Shown: in pieces, positions 47,071 through 59,418 of the stretch
How the letters are laid out: the number at the start of each line of letters is the position of its first letter
How positions within the stretch are numbered: position 1 is the first letter of the stretch
NCBI GenBank assembly: GCA_033964015.1
Contig: CM066913.1
Span: 4,253,169 to 4,317,168, forward strand
Direction: 5' to 3'
Length of the DNA: 64,000 nt
Source: Scolanthus callimorphus
Taxonomy: Eukaryota; Cnidaria; Anthozoa; Actiniaria; Edwardsiidae
Notes under the pieces: generated by a model
The model's input: only the letters and a program-made list of their open reading frames with translations
Database searches by the model: none
Told to the model about the DNA's origin: nothing
Translations under genes and position numbers: made by a program

Positions 47071-50000
47071 AATTCTAATCGAATGGTGACCTTTGTTCCT
47101 GAATATGGATCTGGCTTCTACTCTGACTATTCAACAAACAACAAGAAGGTTCTCGCCAAAGCAATCCCTCTAATGGTTGATGCAGTGACGTCAGTCCCAA
47201 CCCCCCCTGGATCTGTATTCACTATAGCAGACTACGGAGCGGCGGACGGAGGGGTCTCCATGCCGCTCATGTACGCATGCGTGAAAGAGCTCCGCAAGAG
47301 GCACGGGGACAAGCTTCCTATCCACGTGATCTACGAGGATCAACCAACCAATGACTTTCTGGCTCTTTTCAAGCGAATACAAGGTAAAGTCTAAAGTCGG
47401 TAAAGACATGGTGCAAGATGTCACTATTGAGTAACTGGACACTTTATTTGCGTTTCTTTCGTTTGCACTACAGGTCTGATTCCTGGCCCTCCAAGTTTCC
47501 TTCTGGACTTCAAGAATGTCTATGTCACTGCCTGTGGTACAAGCTTCTACAAACAATGTCTCCCAAACAACAGCGTGACAGTTGGGTTTTCCTCTTTTGC
47601 CACCGTGAATTTGAGCGACATTCCCTGCCACATTACAAATGGTCTAGCTAGTATGCTCATTAGAATACCCGAGGAGCGAGAGAAATTCCGCAGGCAAGCC
47701 GAGAGGGACTGGGAAAGATTTTTGCTTCATAGAGCTGAGGAACTAAAGCCTGGTACGTGATTCATTTGCATTTGATTATGATGACCTCCCCGACAACTCG
47801 AATTTTTGAGTACATTTAGGCAATTTTGTGGCAACTTTAGCAACTTTTAAGGAATATCGTGGTAGCTTGTGGCTAGGCCTAGCCCCAAGTTTGTGATACT
47901 GTTACAGTGACTCATTTTCCTCTCAAAACAATGTGCTTTGTATACTTAGGTGGCAGATTTATTAACATTGACTTAACAATAAATGAGGAAGGCAAGTACA
48001 ACTGTAGCAGCGGAGCGATCAACATGTATCAGCTTTTGAATGATGTGTGGAAAGGCATGGCCGAGGAGGGTATTATCTCGCAGGTACGGGATCGATTTTT
48101 GTTTTCTTTTAGAAAGACAGTAACGATGACTGACACTAAGACAACAATGTCAATGTAGGGTGAATCCAGGTTTTTTTTTTGTAAACGGGGATGCGCTTCT
48201 ACTGGTTTAAATGTAGAGCATAAATTTTAACCAATAACCGTCGATCCAGGATCATCAAGGATCTAAGCCATTAAAGTCACCTTAACGAACCTCGCGTCGG
48301 GAAACGTAATGGGCCACAATTAGAGACGATGAACCACTCATATTGAAGTTCTTTTGAACTTCAATAATTTACACTATCTGTAAATCATGGTGAAAAAACG
48401 GGTCGACCTAAATGGAAGAGTGTTACGTTTTTATACACAGGAAGAATATCACAAGACGACAATGGCCACGTATTGCCGCACAGAGGAAGAATTTAGAAAG
48501 CCATTCGAGTGGGCAGATTCCCCTGTCAGAAAGGCAGGGCTAGAGCTGATTTCAATAGAAACGAACATCACCCCATGTACATATCATGAGAAGTGGATGA
48601 AGGACAAGGGTGACGCTATGGCGCATGCGCACTTGTATATGTTTGGTTCAGTACGGCGCTGGGCTGACTCAGTATTTAGAAGTGGTAAGGCAATGTAAAA
48701 ACTTGTCAACCCTTCCGTACAAGTTATGTTTTTCTCGCTCGTAACAAGAGTTCCCCGCCCCTTTTCCTCGCGCGGGGAAGAGGCTCTGGTGCAGCTACTA
48801 ACGCATGCGCGAGATTGGATACAGAGCCGCTGAGGGACAATCTCGTTCCCAGAGCCCGCGTATCTTTAAGGCCAGCGCCAAGATACGGAGCTCTGGAATA
48901 ATCAAGTCATGCGATTTTCATTGGCTCGTCATTCCTCTCCACTGCCCATGCGCGCGATTTGAATTCGGAGGAAAACATTTCACACAAACATCACGTGTTG
49001 GGCGAAAACATATTTCAGGTATAACGGCTGCGCGTCAAAGTCTTTTCACTTGTAGATCTATTCTTATGAATTTTCGTAAGCATTTCGAAAGATCAATTTT
49101 CCAAAACTAGCGTTATAACACGACAAAATCATGCAATAAAAGTCTTGATTCTGAGGCAAATGTTCAGTTGTTGACAAAATTTGTCGCGCGCGCTGCTGAC
49201 GAAGATCACGCCACTTTCGATGTCAAGCAGAACGCGCCTGTTTTGCTAAAACAAAACCTGCTCAAAACTTAGTGAAATATCTCAGTAATTCGTGTTTTTA
49301 AAGCTTTTTGGGGCTGGTTTTATAACCACGACTGTAAAATGTGAAAAATTCCTATAACATATTGAAGAACTGTGTGATAAATCCATGATTTTAGTAGCGG
49401 TCAAGGTGAAACGCATGCGCACTGAAGAGTACCTAGATTTTGGGCAATCTTGTTCCCAGAGCCCTGCATTTTCTGCGCATGCGTCGCCAAATGCAGGGCT
49501 CTGGGAACGAGATTGGATTTTGGGTATAAAAAATTTGATTATTCCAGAGCCCTGTATCTTGCCGCTGGCTTAAAGATGCACGGGCTCTGGGTACGAGATG
49601 GCTTAGGGAAGGAACATTCTGCGCATGCCCTAACGCTCAAAATCAGCCAATGAGCAAAGGCCCTTAAATAGCTCTGTCGTCCGCAGATCATAGTTACTAG
49701 CAAGAGCCTTACAGCTGTTTTGAGTATTCTGCGAACTCTTGAGATCGATTTCCAACCGTCAAACCGCTTTCTGGCTTCCGTCAATCAAACTTTGAAGCTC
49801 TTTGGAATACACAGAATTCAGTTATTCGCCATCCTAGTGAAATGTCCCAACGCACGGCATCTTTTACTATCTTTTTCTTAACAAATGGCCTAACTTACGG
49901 TCGGCTAAGAGTCAAATTAGACCCGAGAGTTTGATTGACGGAAGTCAGAACGCCATTGGAAGTCGAACGCGAGAGTTCGCAGAATACTCAAAACAGCTGT

Positions 50001-50395
50001 AATACAATGGACGATTCACACGCGCGCTGCATGTCGGTAGATGTGGGACATTTGTCGAACAAACTGTTAAAAAGCGCGCGCTGCATTCTGGTAGTTGTGG
50101 GACACGGCCTGGGCATTTCTGATAAAGAAGAGAGCGCGCGCTTATAGCTGAATCATCCATTCCCCGCAAGGCGTGGAGCCGGGGAGCTTTCGGTTACGAG
50201 AATGCCTAGTACCTTATCGACCTTTTTACGCTTTACTCATTCTCTGTAGGACTTTGCAATTCTCGCAGGGAGGAAAACAAGACCAAGATTGTCGATGAGT
50301 TGTTCAGACGATGCGCGGAGGAGGTTGCCAAGAACCCTGAGATGCATGCAAACGACCAAGTAATGGCAACGATAATTTTTGAAAAAAGAAAATAA
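47071..50395 (+). CDS. SABATH-family SAM-dependent carboxyl methyltransferase-like protein (Methyltransf_7)
   Basis: Five phase-matched exons: 47071-47383, 47474-47752, 47950-48083, 48441-48684, 50250-50395, about 370 codons. The first begins at an acceptor (atttccag), so an upstream 5' exon exists; the first Met is at 47083. Motifs in order: GSGFYSDYSTNNKKV (SAM-binding start); FTIADYGAADGGVSMPLM (glycine-rich SAM loop); YEDQPTNDFLALF (the DxPxNDF motif of the family); GTSFYKQCLPNNSV; GFSSFATVNLSDIP (family SSxxLHWLS region, with the His-Trp missing); PGGRFINIDL; a helical cap rich in Glu; and a C-terminal IFEKRK. Known members methylate carboxyl groups of small acids such as salicylate, jasmonate or farnesoic acid. 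The changed active-site aromatic residues mean the substrate cannot be inferred. The last intron (1.57 kb) holds two TIR elements. Confidence 0.88.
48838..49600. mobile_element. CAATCTCG-family TIR element with a nested palindrome
   Basis: Same ends and interior as 7856-8559. Flanks are GCTGAGGGA (48829-48837) and GCTTAGGGA (49601-49609), one mismatch, consistent with an ageing target-site duplication. It carries a 71-bp palindromic insert at 49445-49515. Located in the last intron of the methyltransferase gene. Confidence 0.85.
49445..49515. mobile_element. 71-bp palindromic nested element, 9-bp TSD
   Basis: It starts CAATCTTGTTCCCAGAGCCC and ends GGGCTCTGGGAACGAGATTG around a GCGCATGCG centre. 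It is flanked by GATTTTGGG at 49436-49444 and 49516-49524. The 7856-8559 copy has a single GATTTTGGG at the same position (about 8474-8482), an empty site. Its termini are those of its host family, so the family inserted into itself. Confidence 0.88.
49709..50002. mobile_element. TIR element with about 75-bp arms, methyltransferase intron 4
   Basis: TTACAGCTGTTTTGAGTATT (49709) then CTGCGAACTCTTGAGATCG is matched inversely by the segment ending AATACTCAAAACAGCTGTAA at 50002, and the arms continue to TCCGTCAATCAAACT / GTTTGATTGACGGAAG. Non-coding. Confidence 0.8.
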
Positions 50396-51311
50396 ATGCA
50401 TCTTAAACAATCACAACGACAGTGACAGTGACAGCGTCAACTTTAAACATGAAAGTGGCGAAGACGATGACATCCACATGAATGGCAACGACAACGGAAA
50501 CAACAATGGCAAAAACCCTTACCACAAATAACCATTTTTCACAGTCTTTACAGGCACTGCATGAAAAAAAAAATGCAATAAATGTACACCAATAATACGC
50601 TGAGTTTTATATTATATTTGTAGCATGAAATCTTGTCGTGTGTACCAGGAAATATGAAAAAATCTTGCTACGAAACTGATTTTGTTTCACTTTCGCAGGC
50701 CGTTATTTATTATTTTAATAGACTTCGTATTTGCAGGTTAAAAAACTGGCGATCAATTTTTTGTTATTCATAAGGTTTTTAAAATAAACTGTCATATCAC
50801 TATAAAATGCGGCACAACTTGTTTGTAGGGTAGCCATACTGAAATACATACCCTATCAGAAACCAAAGGAGCGAAAAACGTTACGGGGGGGCGTGGGGGA
50901 GGGTTGAAGTTCACGATATTGTGGTACAGTCAAGGGCGGTAGGATTATAGATTTCATTTCCATCTCAATCGGCTCTTATTTAAGCATAAGAGCACAATTT
51001 TCTATGACTTTATCTGCGCAACAGAGCACGCGTGATGTTGGGAGAGACACGAGTACGTGGTAAAATCACGAGCCGCAGGCGAGAACCATTACAGGTTAGG
51101 TAGGATTTCTATGTAAAAAGTTAGGATCTTTACAAAGTAGAAAGCATAAGATGATGGTGTAAAGATCCTCGTCTCTTACCCAAATGCATTTAATGCTTTG
51201 TGACCGGTGTAAGAATCCCGGCTGTCTTGGATCCTTACTTTGAGAATATATCATGAATGAGTCAACACGTTTTGGCGGCGAACAATACTGGAGCGATGTA
51301 TTGTGAATTAT

Positions 51312-51569
51312 TAGATACGGCTAGGTGGCGCAGTGTGTTTGTGCACGGCACACTGTGCGTACGGTCCTGAGTTCGAACCCGGATCGACCAACCGTATCGA
51401 TGTTTCTCTGTTCCGAGTAGCTTGCTTATAGCTTTGAATTCCTTTCACCTGGAGCTCTGATAGAGAAAGGGGTAAGGTGTGCACCGTCTCCCCAATTAGT
51501 AATGCACTCGTGCACGGTTAAATACATTTGAGACGTTAATAAAGTTCCTTACTATACTTTACTTACTTT
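51312..51569 (+). mobile_element. tRNA-derived SINE, 258 bp, with TSD and empty site
   Basis: The head resembles a tRNA gene: GGCTAGGTGGCGCAGTG (A-box-like TGGCGCAGTG) and GAGTTCGAACCCGG (B box), about 50 bp apart. A non-tRNA body and a tail ending TACTTTACTTACTTT follow. AATTAT flanks both sides (51306-51311, 51570-51575). The duplicate copy at about 53240-53246 reads GTGAATTATCCCAC without the insert. RNA polymerase III transcription is expected from the A/B boxes. Confidence 0.88.
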
Positions 51570-52484
51570 AATTATCCCACAAAATATAGCTACATTTAGA
51601 GCTTAGCACAAAATATAAGAACATTTAGAGCTCACCACTACTGGTCCTGATAGCAAAACTGATATAGCTACATTTAGAGCTTAGCACAAAATATAAGAAC
51701 ATTTAGAGCTCACCACTACTGGTCCTGATAGCAAAACTATCAGTGACTTTAACGTACTTTACAACAAGTCCATAACAGCAATGCAAGCCGTGTTAGTGAG
51801 CATTCAGTGAGAAGTGGTAAAAACAAACTGGAAATAAATTATGTTTTCGTTTTTGACAAAGCAGGTTCAGGGAAAAGCCCTTACCAGTGAATCAAATTGT
51901 CTTCGGAATGGGAGACGAAACCCTTGACTGTGGTAAGATCACTCGAGCAAAAGTCAATGCGCAATAACATTGAAGCAGGAAACTCGCACCCGTGAATTTA
52001 TAGGAAATTTGTGAATGACATTTGGACATCAGATAATTGTTTTATTTCGCCAAGCGATGCGAGATACTTAATAGAGCCGGGTTTGCATATGAGTAATTGA
52101 TTCATGTATTCAAGCAAGAAATGTGTGTAATCGCTTTGCGATTGGTTTTACTAGTCCTCTGAATTCTGCTCATCTTTGGCATCCATTGAATTACTTATAT
52201 GTGACTAGTGAAGCTTTTAATTGCCGCCTCGCAAAGCTTCATCAAGTTGTTTTTCTAGCTTTGGCGATATCCAAACGGTGCTTTGAACCGTGAGGGAATT
52301 TCAACATCTCGCCCATCTGTGTGCAAGTACTCTATTGGGGTTGGTTATCGGTAATTTATTGTCTTTCCAGAAATGTGGCTAGTACTATAAACTTGTGCTG
52401 TGAAATCACGTAAATCTCCATTTTATTTCCTGTAGCCCGTGTTTGTCCCGTTTTGTTATGTAACAATCCCGGCTTTTTACAAAA

Positions 52485-52935
52485 TATATATCGTGTAACA
52501 AACCGGGATTGTTATGTAAAAAGACGGTCGCAATATATATCGTGTAACAAACCGGGATTGTTATGTAAAAAGACGGTCGCAATATATATCGTGTAGCAAA
52601 CCGGGATTGTTATGTAAAAAGACGGGCTCAATATATATCGTGTAACAAACCGGGATTGTTATGTAAAAGAGACGGGCTCAATATATATCGTGTAACAAAC
52701 CGGGATTGTTATGTAAAAAGACGGTCGCAATATATATCGTGTAACAAACCGGGATTGTTATGTAAAAAGACGGTCGCAATATATATCGTGTAGCAAACCG
52801 GGATTGTTATGTAAAAAGACGGGCTCAATATATATCGTGTAACAAACCGGGATTGTTATGTAAAAAGACGGGCTCAATATATATCTTGTAACAAGCCGGG
52901 ATTGTTATGTAAAAACACAATATAATTCAGTAAAG
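52485..52935. repeat. 49-bp satellite, nine units, with a four-unit higher-order pattern
   Basis: The CGTGTA/CTTGTA landmark recurs at 52492, 52541, 52590, 52639, 52689, 52738, 52787, 52836 and 52885. Units carry AACAAACCGGGATTGTTATG and then either GACGGTCGCA or GACGGGCTCA. The variant order (AAC-GTCGC, AAC-GTCGC, AGC-GGCTC, AAC-GGCTC) is repeated twice, so a 196-bp block of four units was duplicated. Copy 2 of the larger duplication keeps only two or three degenerate units. Confidence 0.93.
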
Positions 52936-54335
52936 AACCGGGTACAATATTTATCTTGTAAAGAACCGCTCCCGGACGTAATCATTTTACACGCAAAACT
53001 CCTGGACTTGAGACATTATACAGTTAGGTAGGATTTCTATGTAAAAAGTTAGGATCTTTACAAATTAGAAAGCATAAGATGATGGTGTAAAGATCCTCGT
53101 TTCTTACCCAAATGCATTTAATGCTTTGTGTTTGTGACCGGTGTAAGAATCCCGGCTGTCTTGGATCCTTACTTTGAGAATACATCATGAATGTGAGTCA
53201 ACACGTTTTGGCGGCGAACAATACTGGAGCGATGTATTGTGAATTATCCCACAAAATATAGCTACATTTAGAGCTTACCACAAAATATAAGAACATTTAG
53301 AGCTCACCACTACTGGTCCTGATAGCAAAACTATCAGTGACTTTAACGTACTTTACAACAAGTCCATAACAGCAATGCAAGCCGTGTCAGTGAGCATTCA
53401 GTGAGAAGTGGTAAAAACAAACTGGAAATAAATTATGTTGTCGTTTTTGACAAAGCGGGTTCAGGGAAAAGCCCTAATACCAGTAAATCAAATTGTCTTC
53501 GGAATGGGAGACGAAACCCTTGACGTTGGTAAGATCACTCGAGCAAAAGTCAATGCGCAATAATATTGAAGCAGGAAACTCACACCCGTGAATTTATAGG
53601 AAATTTGTGAATGACATTTGGACATCAGATAATTGTTTTTTCGCCAAGCGATGCGAGATACTTAAAAGAGCCGGGTTTGCGTATGAGTAATTGATTCATG
53701 TATTCAAGCAAGAAATTTGTGTAATCGCTTTGCGATTGGTTTTACTAGTCCTCTGAATTCTGCTCATCTTTGGCATCCATTGAATTACTTATATTAGTGA
53801 CTAGTGAAGCTTTTAATTGCCGCCTCGCAAAGCTTCATCAAGTTGTTTTTCTAGCTTTGGCGATATCCAAACGGTGCTTTGAACCGTGAGGGAATTTCAA
53901 CATCTCGCCCATCTGTGTGCAAGTACTCTATTGGGGTTGGTATTGATATTAAATCCAGTATTGATATTAAATGCGAAACTACCTTTAAAGGAAATGCATT
54001 AATAAAGATCAAAATGTGGCTAGTACTATAAACTTGTGCTGTGAAAATCAGGTAAATCTCCCGTTTATTTCCTGTAGCCCATGTTAGTCCCGTTTTGTTA
54101 TGTAACAATCCCGGCTTTTTACAAAATATATATCGTTTAACAAACCGGTCGCAAAATATAAATATATATCGGGTGTAAAAAGCCTGGATTGTTACATGTA
54201 AAAAGCCTGGATTGTTACATAACAAGCCGGGCTTTTGATTATGACACGATTTATACACCACATATGTCTATATATATATATAAATACTCACAAGCATCTC
54301 TTGTGTCGTTTAAACTAGATTCTCGGTAATAATAT

Positions 54336-56741
54336 AATCAATAACAAGAGAAAACAACGTTTAAAACAACAGCACCTATATTTCGGCCATGTACAACAGC
54401 CTTCCACAGGGTGACTGAGGCTAGCCAATATTGTTACACGTGATAATAGTCCGTGGGCCAGGAGTCGAAACCCTCCCCCCCCTCGGGGATTTTTGCTAAC
54501 ATATATCATTCGAAAGCTTAGGCCGAGGGTAGTCCAAAACCGGTTGTTCGCACTTTCGAAGTGGAAGCGTTTAGGAGTTACGGCGCATTTTACATTTGGG
54601 CTTCAAAACCACAGGGTACCCGCGTCGAGAATAGCGAAAAACACAAATAAAATCCCGTGTTACATCAAAAACGCTCGATATCGCACCTTTTACCTAATAA
54701 CAGCCTAAATCCGCTATTTTACTAGAAAACTCTTAATAAAAGCATTAAAAGTAGGAAATTCGTTCAATAAAAAACACAGGGTACCCACGTCTCATAATTT
54801 TGAAAACAGTCAGAAAAAGTGTCTGGCCCTACACGATTTTCACACGTTTCCTCTCCCAGATATGTACAAAATAGTGTTTTATCAGTAGTAAACGAATATG
54901 TGTGCTTTGCGGCATATTATGCCATCCATGTTTGTTCTTGTTAACTGATGTATCAGAGCATTTTCGGGCTCTGGGATCGCCGCACTTTCCACGACAGACA
55001 AGGCGGTGTTGCTTCGCCTTTTTGCAGTCTTCTCGCGTGTAATCGCTAGATTTGAATTTGAGCATTATGTGCGTGGATAGCTTCACGTTAGTGTCTTAGC
55101 CAGGGTCCTCCCAGAGGTAAGTGGTAGCGGTGATAGCTTTCAAAGAAATATAATTACCATTCCCTGTTCACGGAATAGTGAAATACAACAGTTTGGCATT
55201 ATGCTTTGTACCCTGCGAGCAGTGGTATCCTCCTGTCTTCGCTTGCCGCCGGGGCCGAAGAAAGGAGGAAACCACTGCTCGCAGAGTAATATGCTTTTGG
55301 CATTTGTTTTAATTCTATGCCGTAGTACGGAAAATAATCCTTTCTGCCGAGTATCCTCAGGCTCTTCATTTGCTGGGATTGATATTAGAATTGTGACTTA
55401 TAGATTGTAGTAGGAAAGTAATGAGCTATCTGCTTACCAGTGCTAGTGCGCACTTGCGTGTCTTTGTTTCTAAAATAATGCAGCTCGTGCACCATAAAGT
55501 AAAACGTAGTTGCGCTAAATTTTGCTATGGCGTGCGTCGCTGACGGGAAATTCGCGCCTGTTGTGCTATACAACTTTTTGGAGATTTTAACGTGGTTATG
55601 CTGCTGGGTGCTTTACTTTTGGATTGCTTAGCGTGTTAAGTTCTCATCCGAGTCATTAATATGTTTTGCTGGTCCCTTATATACAGAGTGAAGTGTATGT
55701 AAGTAGGTAATTAGTAGTTTCGCGCCTCGTAAAGTCCAAGAGCACTTCGTTACGAATTCCCTCGGATGGCTGATGGCTACAAGCTCCGTATATTTCTACG
55801 GCGATTCCAAAAGTGCACTAGTCGGAACGTGAGGGCTATGAGCCATAGCTTAGTATTTCATGACATTTTGCAGACATAGTAACAACAAGTACAGTACAAG
55901 TAGTGTTTTCGCATAATGTAAAACTCTATTTTTCCTTTACAGCAACCACAAAACAGTTATTAGGAAAACAACGGATTTCCTCATATTTCCGCTAGACATG
56001 GTTATCCTTTGGAGACATTTCTACGACAAAATATTGAGCTAACCATTTGTTGTTGTTTTTCCTCTCATTTTCTGACAGAAAAATAGATTTCCGCCTGTTA
56101 CTCAAGCTATAAAATTCGCATTTCGAATTGTTAAAACCACGCGACGCGGGTATCCTGTGGAATACACTGTTGCCCAAATCACCTATTTGAATGCTTTTAT
56201 GCACATGTTTTCAACGTAATCATGCCTTAAAGGCTATTTCGTGACCAGCTGCACAATATGTTGAGTTTTGAATGGAATACAAGCATTTTATTTGTATTTT
56301 TCGCTATCCCCGACGCGGGTACCCTGTGGTTTTGAAGCCCAAATGTAAAATGCACCGTAACTCCTAAACGCTTCCACTTCAAAAGTGCGAACAACCGGTT
56401 TTGGACTACCCTTGACCTAAGCTTTCGAATGATATATGTCTGCAAAAATCCCCGAGGGGGGGGAGGGTTTCGATTCCTGGCCCACGGACTATAACGAGAA
56501 CGGAAACAGCCAGAACCGCCAGACAGGGCGCACGCGCATTTAATTATTTGAGTATTTTTAGACAAAACATTCTTTAGCGCGCACACATTTTTTTCCCGTT
56601 ATTTTGTTGTTTTTGTCAGCACGCGCTGTTTCCGTTCTCGTTATCACGTGTAACAATATTGGCTAGCCTCAGTCACCCTGAGGAAGGCTGTTGTACATGG
56701 CCGAAATATAGGTGCTGTTGTTTAACGTTGTTTTCTCAAAA
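54336..56741. mobile_element. 2.4-kb element with long terminal inverted repeats
   Basis: GAGAAAACAACGTTTAAAAC then AACAGCACCTATATTTCGGCC at the left is matched inversely by the segment ending CGTTGTTTTCTC at the right; the arms share about 100 bp. A second inverted segment (54467-54655 against about 56283-56475, around GGTTTTGGACTACCC and ACGCGGGTACCCTGTGG) extends the symmetry. The interior has no transposase frame. A smaller palindrome, CCCTGCGAGCAGTGGT to CCACTGCTCGCAGAG, is nested at about 55208-55288. Confidence 0.78.
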
Positions 56742-58433
56742 GCGCGAGATGGCGTTAGCCAAGCGCGATTAAAGTGTTTCTAGGCGCGAGGTGGCGTTAG
56801 AAAAGCTAACGCTTGTAAAAAACACATGTACGTTTTTGCGTGAGAGAATGCTTCCATAGTCGCCCCTTAAATCTTGGCGAGCGCCCCCTACTGCTCATTC
56901 GTGGCGTGTTTGCACCGGCAGCCATTCTAAGATCTTTTGCCCCTCCCTCCCTCCTCTCAACTTCTGGTAAGTTTATTCCACTGAGTAATCAGTGTGACGG
57001 GTACTCCCAGGGTTCCGGGTTCCCCCGGGAGAGCGCAGCTCCTCAGCCTTCGCACTCCAGTACCTGACCCCAAACTTATCAGACGGTGAGTTTAATGAAA
57101 TGATAGTGTTGTGGGGTTTCTGGCGCGTCTGTCAAGGGGGGTTTATTGACACAGAGTAGAAGTACTGGAAAACTCAGTGGTTTAGACTCAACAGCATTTA
57201 TTCTGGCTTGCGCCACAACTTCCTTCTCATAACTCTTCTATCTCATACGTTCTCCTCTATCTCCTTTCTTCTCTCTTGTATCGCTCATACAGTCTCCTCT
57301 TATTCCCATACAGTCCTTTCTCTCTCTCTCCCAGGTCTCTTCTATCTCCTTCCTGTCAATTGGACTTTTATACCTATAAGTCTCTATTGTTCTTTACAAT
57401 ACGTGGCACGCACTGCCGAAGTACATTTAATTGGACTTAGGTAGAGAACAGCTGTAGGAAGTGAATCACAATGAGGCTTATCTCCGGTGTAATAACCTGT
57501 GATTGCTCACGAACTGCGTCACAAAGCTTCCTTTGTTTGGTAGAACGAATCAGGATGAAATAAGAACTGAACACAAAGGTGTCCTCTGGGAATGGTTATT
57601 ACACCGGAGTTAACCCCACAATGACCTTAACGACCTTTTGTTGGAAAAGGTATAAAACCATCTCCTGTTTTATTAAGCTGCGGCTTAAGCTGTGAAGCAA
57701 AGTAAAAACCGAACAAAGACTTCACGCTTAGTCAGGTTATGAGTGAACACATCTGTCTTAGCAGCTAAATTGGATCTTAAATGAAAATCTAAAACAAGGT
57801 CGTACAGTAACTGGAATTCACTTTAGAAAATAACAGAATTCTTACAAAGTCGAATATCGACGGAATATATATCAATTGAAGTTCAAGACTTGAGTTGTAA
57901 CCTAGTTTCCATAAAGCGTAGAGAAATATTTAATTAACAGCTGTTGTCAAAAGAGCGAGATCATAATTTATTCGAGTAGCAAAAGAACTCAAAAGTTAAA
58001 AAGAGTCATCACGTCTGCAGTCATCACACTGCAGCCGGCGACCCCAGTCGATTGCAGGACCTCCTTAGTTTTTTGTCATTGAATTCGTCTTTACAGACCT
58101 TTTCAACCCCTGCCTATATTGCGTCCATCGCCATGAAGGTAAAAAGAACTACTAGAGACATAGTTATAGCATAGTTGCTATATAGTTATAGTGAAAACTG
58201 GCGTTTGGCACTTTCGGGCGCTAAAGATCAAAGCTCTGCAATATTCTCTGCAACGACTGAAACAGGGCCCGAAAGAGCATTGGTGCAGGTGAACATTTAA
58301 ACGGCTAGAGTTTTCATCTCTTCGGATTTCCTAGCGTAGAGTCTATTGAGGATTTGAGTATCTTTTAAGGATCAAACTAAAATTGGGTTTCCGAAATTGC
58401 CAGGCAGACATTCGTTTGGGGTTAGGTAATCTG

Positions 58434-59221
58434 TAGTCCGGCGGATTAGAGCAAATTTTCGAGGAAATTGCGCATTTTAGGCTAAAGCCCCAATTTTTTG
58501 CCAGATGATAGTATTCAATGTATTTTTAAATCGTAGATATGGAGGCACGCTAGAATTCTTTCGTAGCGAAAGCTAGAGAGGTTTTAGAGTGAACTGTTGT
58601 CTAGCTCAATAGCAGCCATTTTGAATGCTTTGTTATTCAAATGAGGTTTAGAACTTAGCTTTGTGAACATTCAAGTTGTTCTCTAGACTACACAGCCACA
58701 GCAGCTCAACATTTGCTAATTCTGAACTATGGATTGAGCTGACTGACTTCGGCTAAGCGTCTGCTTAGAGTTTTTGGTGACCTAGAAATGTCACGATCAG
58801 TTTATTGTGAATGTTTATAATTTATATTGTAAAACAATAGCCTGACTGAGATTTGATGAAATGTTTCAAGAATGACCAACAATTCTAAAAAAGATCGAGA
58901 TAATTGGTACCTCATGTGTCAAATGTGTAAAACGAAGCTTGTCTCTAAAATTTTGGCATGATATTTCTTCCTAGTACTGTGCTATACTCTATAAACACGG
59001 AAGATTTCACCAAGTGCCGCAGAGCTCATGAATAACAAAGGATTCAAAGATGGCTGCCAATGGCAAAATGGTTCACATTAAAACTGTTCTAGCTTTCGCT
59101 ACGAATAAAATTTAGCGTGCCTCCATATCTTATCTTCAACAAAATACTGAAAACTATTGACATGCAAAGTCTGGAGTCTTTAGCCAAAAGTGCGCAATTT
59201 TTACGCTAATCCGCCGGACTA
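58434..59221. mobile_element. 788-bp TIR element, 3-bp TSD (CTG), empty site known
   Basis: Perfect ends TAGTCCGGCGGATTAG / CTAATCCGCCGGACTA, with weaker inverted similarity for some 200 bp (ATATGGAGGCACGCTA, TCGTAGCGAAAGCTAGA, TTTGTTATTCA). CTG is duplicated at 58431-58433 and 59222-59224. Copy A of the segmental duplication reads TAATCTGAGGATC uninterrupted at about 45960-45972. A 3-bp TSD suggests a Harbinger- or CACTA-like enzyme. No transposase encoded. Confidence 0.9.
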
Positions 59222-59418
59222 CTGAGGATCAGGCCCTCCCTCGTTTCCTTGAAATTCCACCTGATACTCAGACTATACAAAGCAAAATCCATTTCAGACT
59301 AGGTTAGTAGAAGCTGAATATTCCTTCTACCAGAAACTTCGAATAGTATATATATATGTTATTTACTGACTGGGAGGGACCGAGGGCTGGAAAATGTTGA
59401 ACAATATTCATAATCCAA

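Larger units (their letters stand above)
51093..54240. repeat. Tandem duplication of about 1.2-1.9 kb (copy 1 51093-52980, copy 2 53022-54240)
   Basis: Copy 1 starts TTAGGTAGGATTTCTATG at about 51097 and copy 2 at about 53024. Both run through GTGTAAAGATCCTCGT, GACCGGTGTAAGAATCCCGG, CACAAAATATAGCTACATTT and CTTTGGCGATATCCAAACGG. Copy 1 additionally holds a SINE, a short internal duplication (51585-51740) and a large 49-bp array. Copy 2 has a short insertion near 53940-54010. No gene is recognisable in either copy. Confidence 0.9.

Noticed and set aside
53851..54261. 136-residue minus-strand frame with repeated LLCNNPG/LLHNKTG peptides
   Set aside because: Translation of degenerate 49-bp satellite units and duplication sequence.
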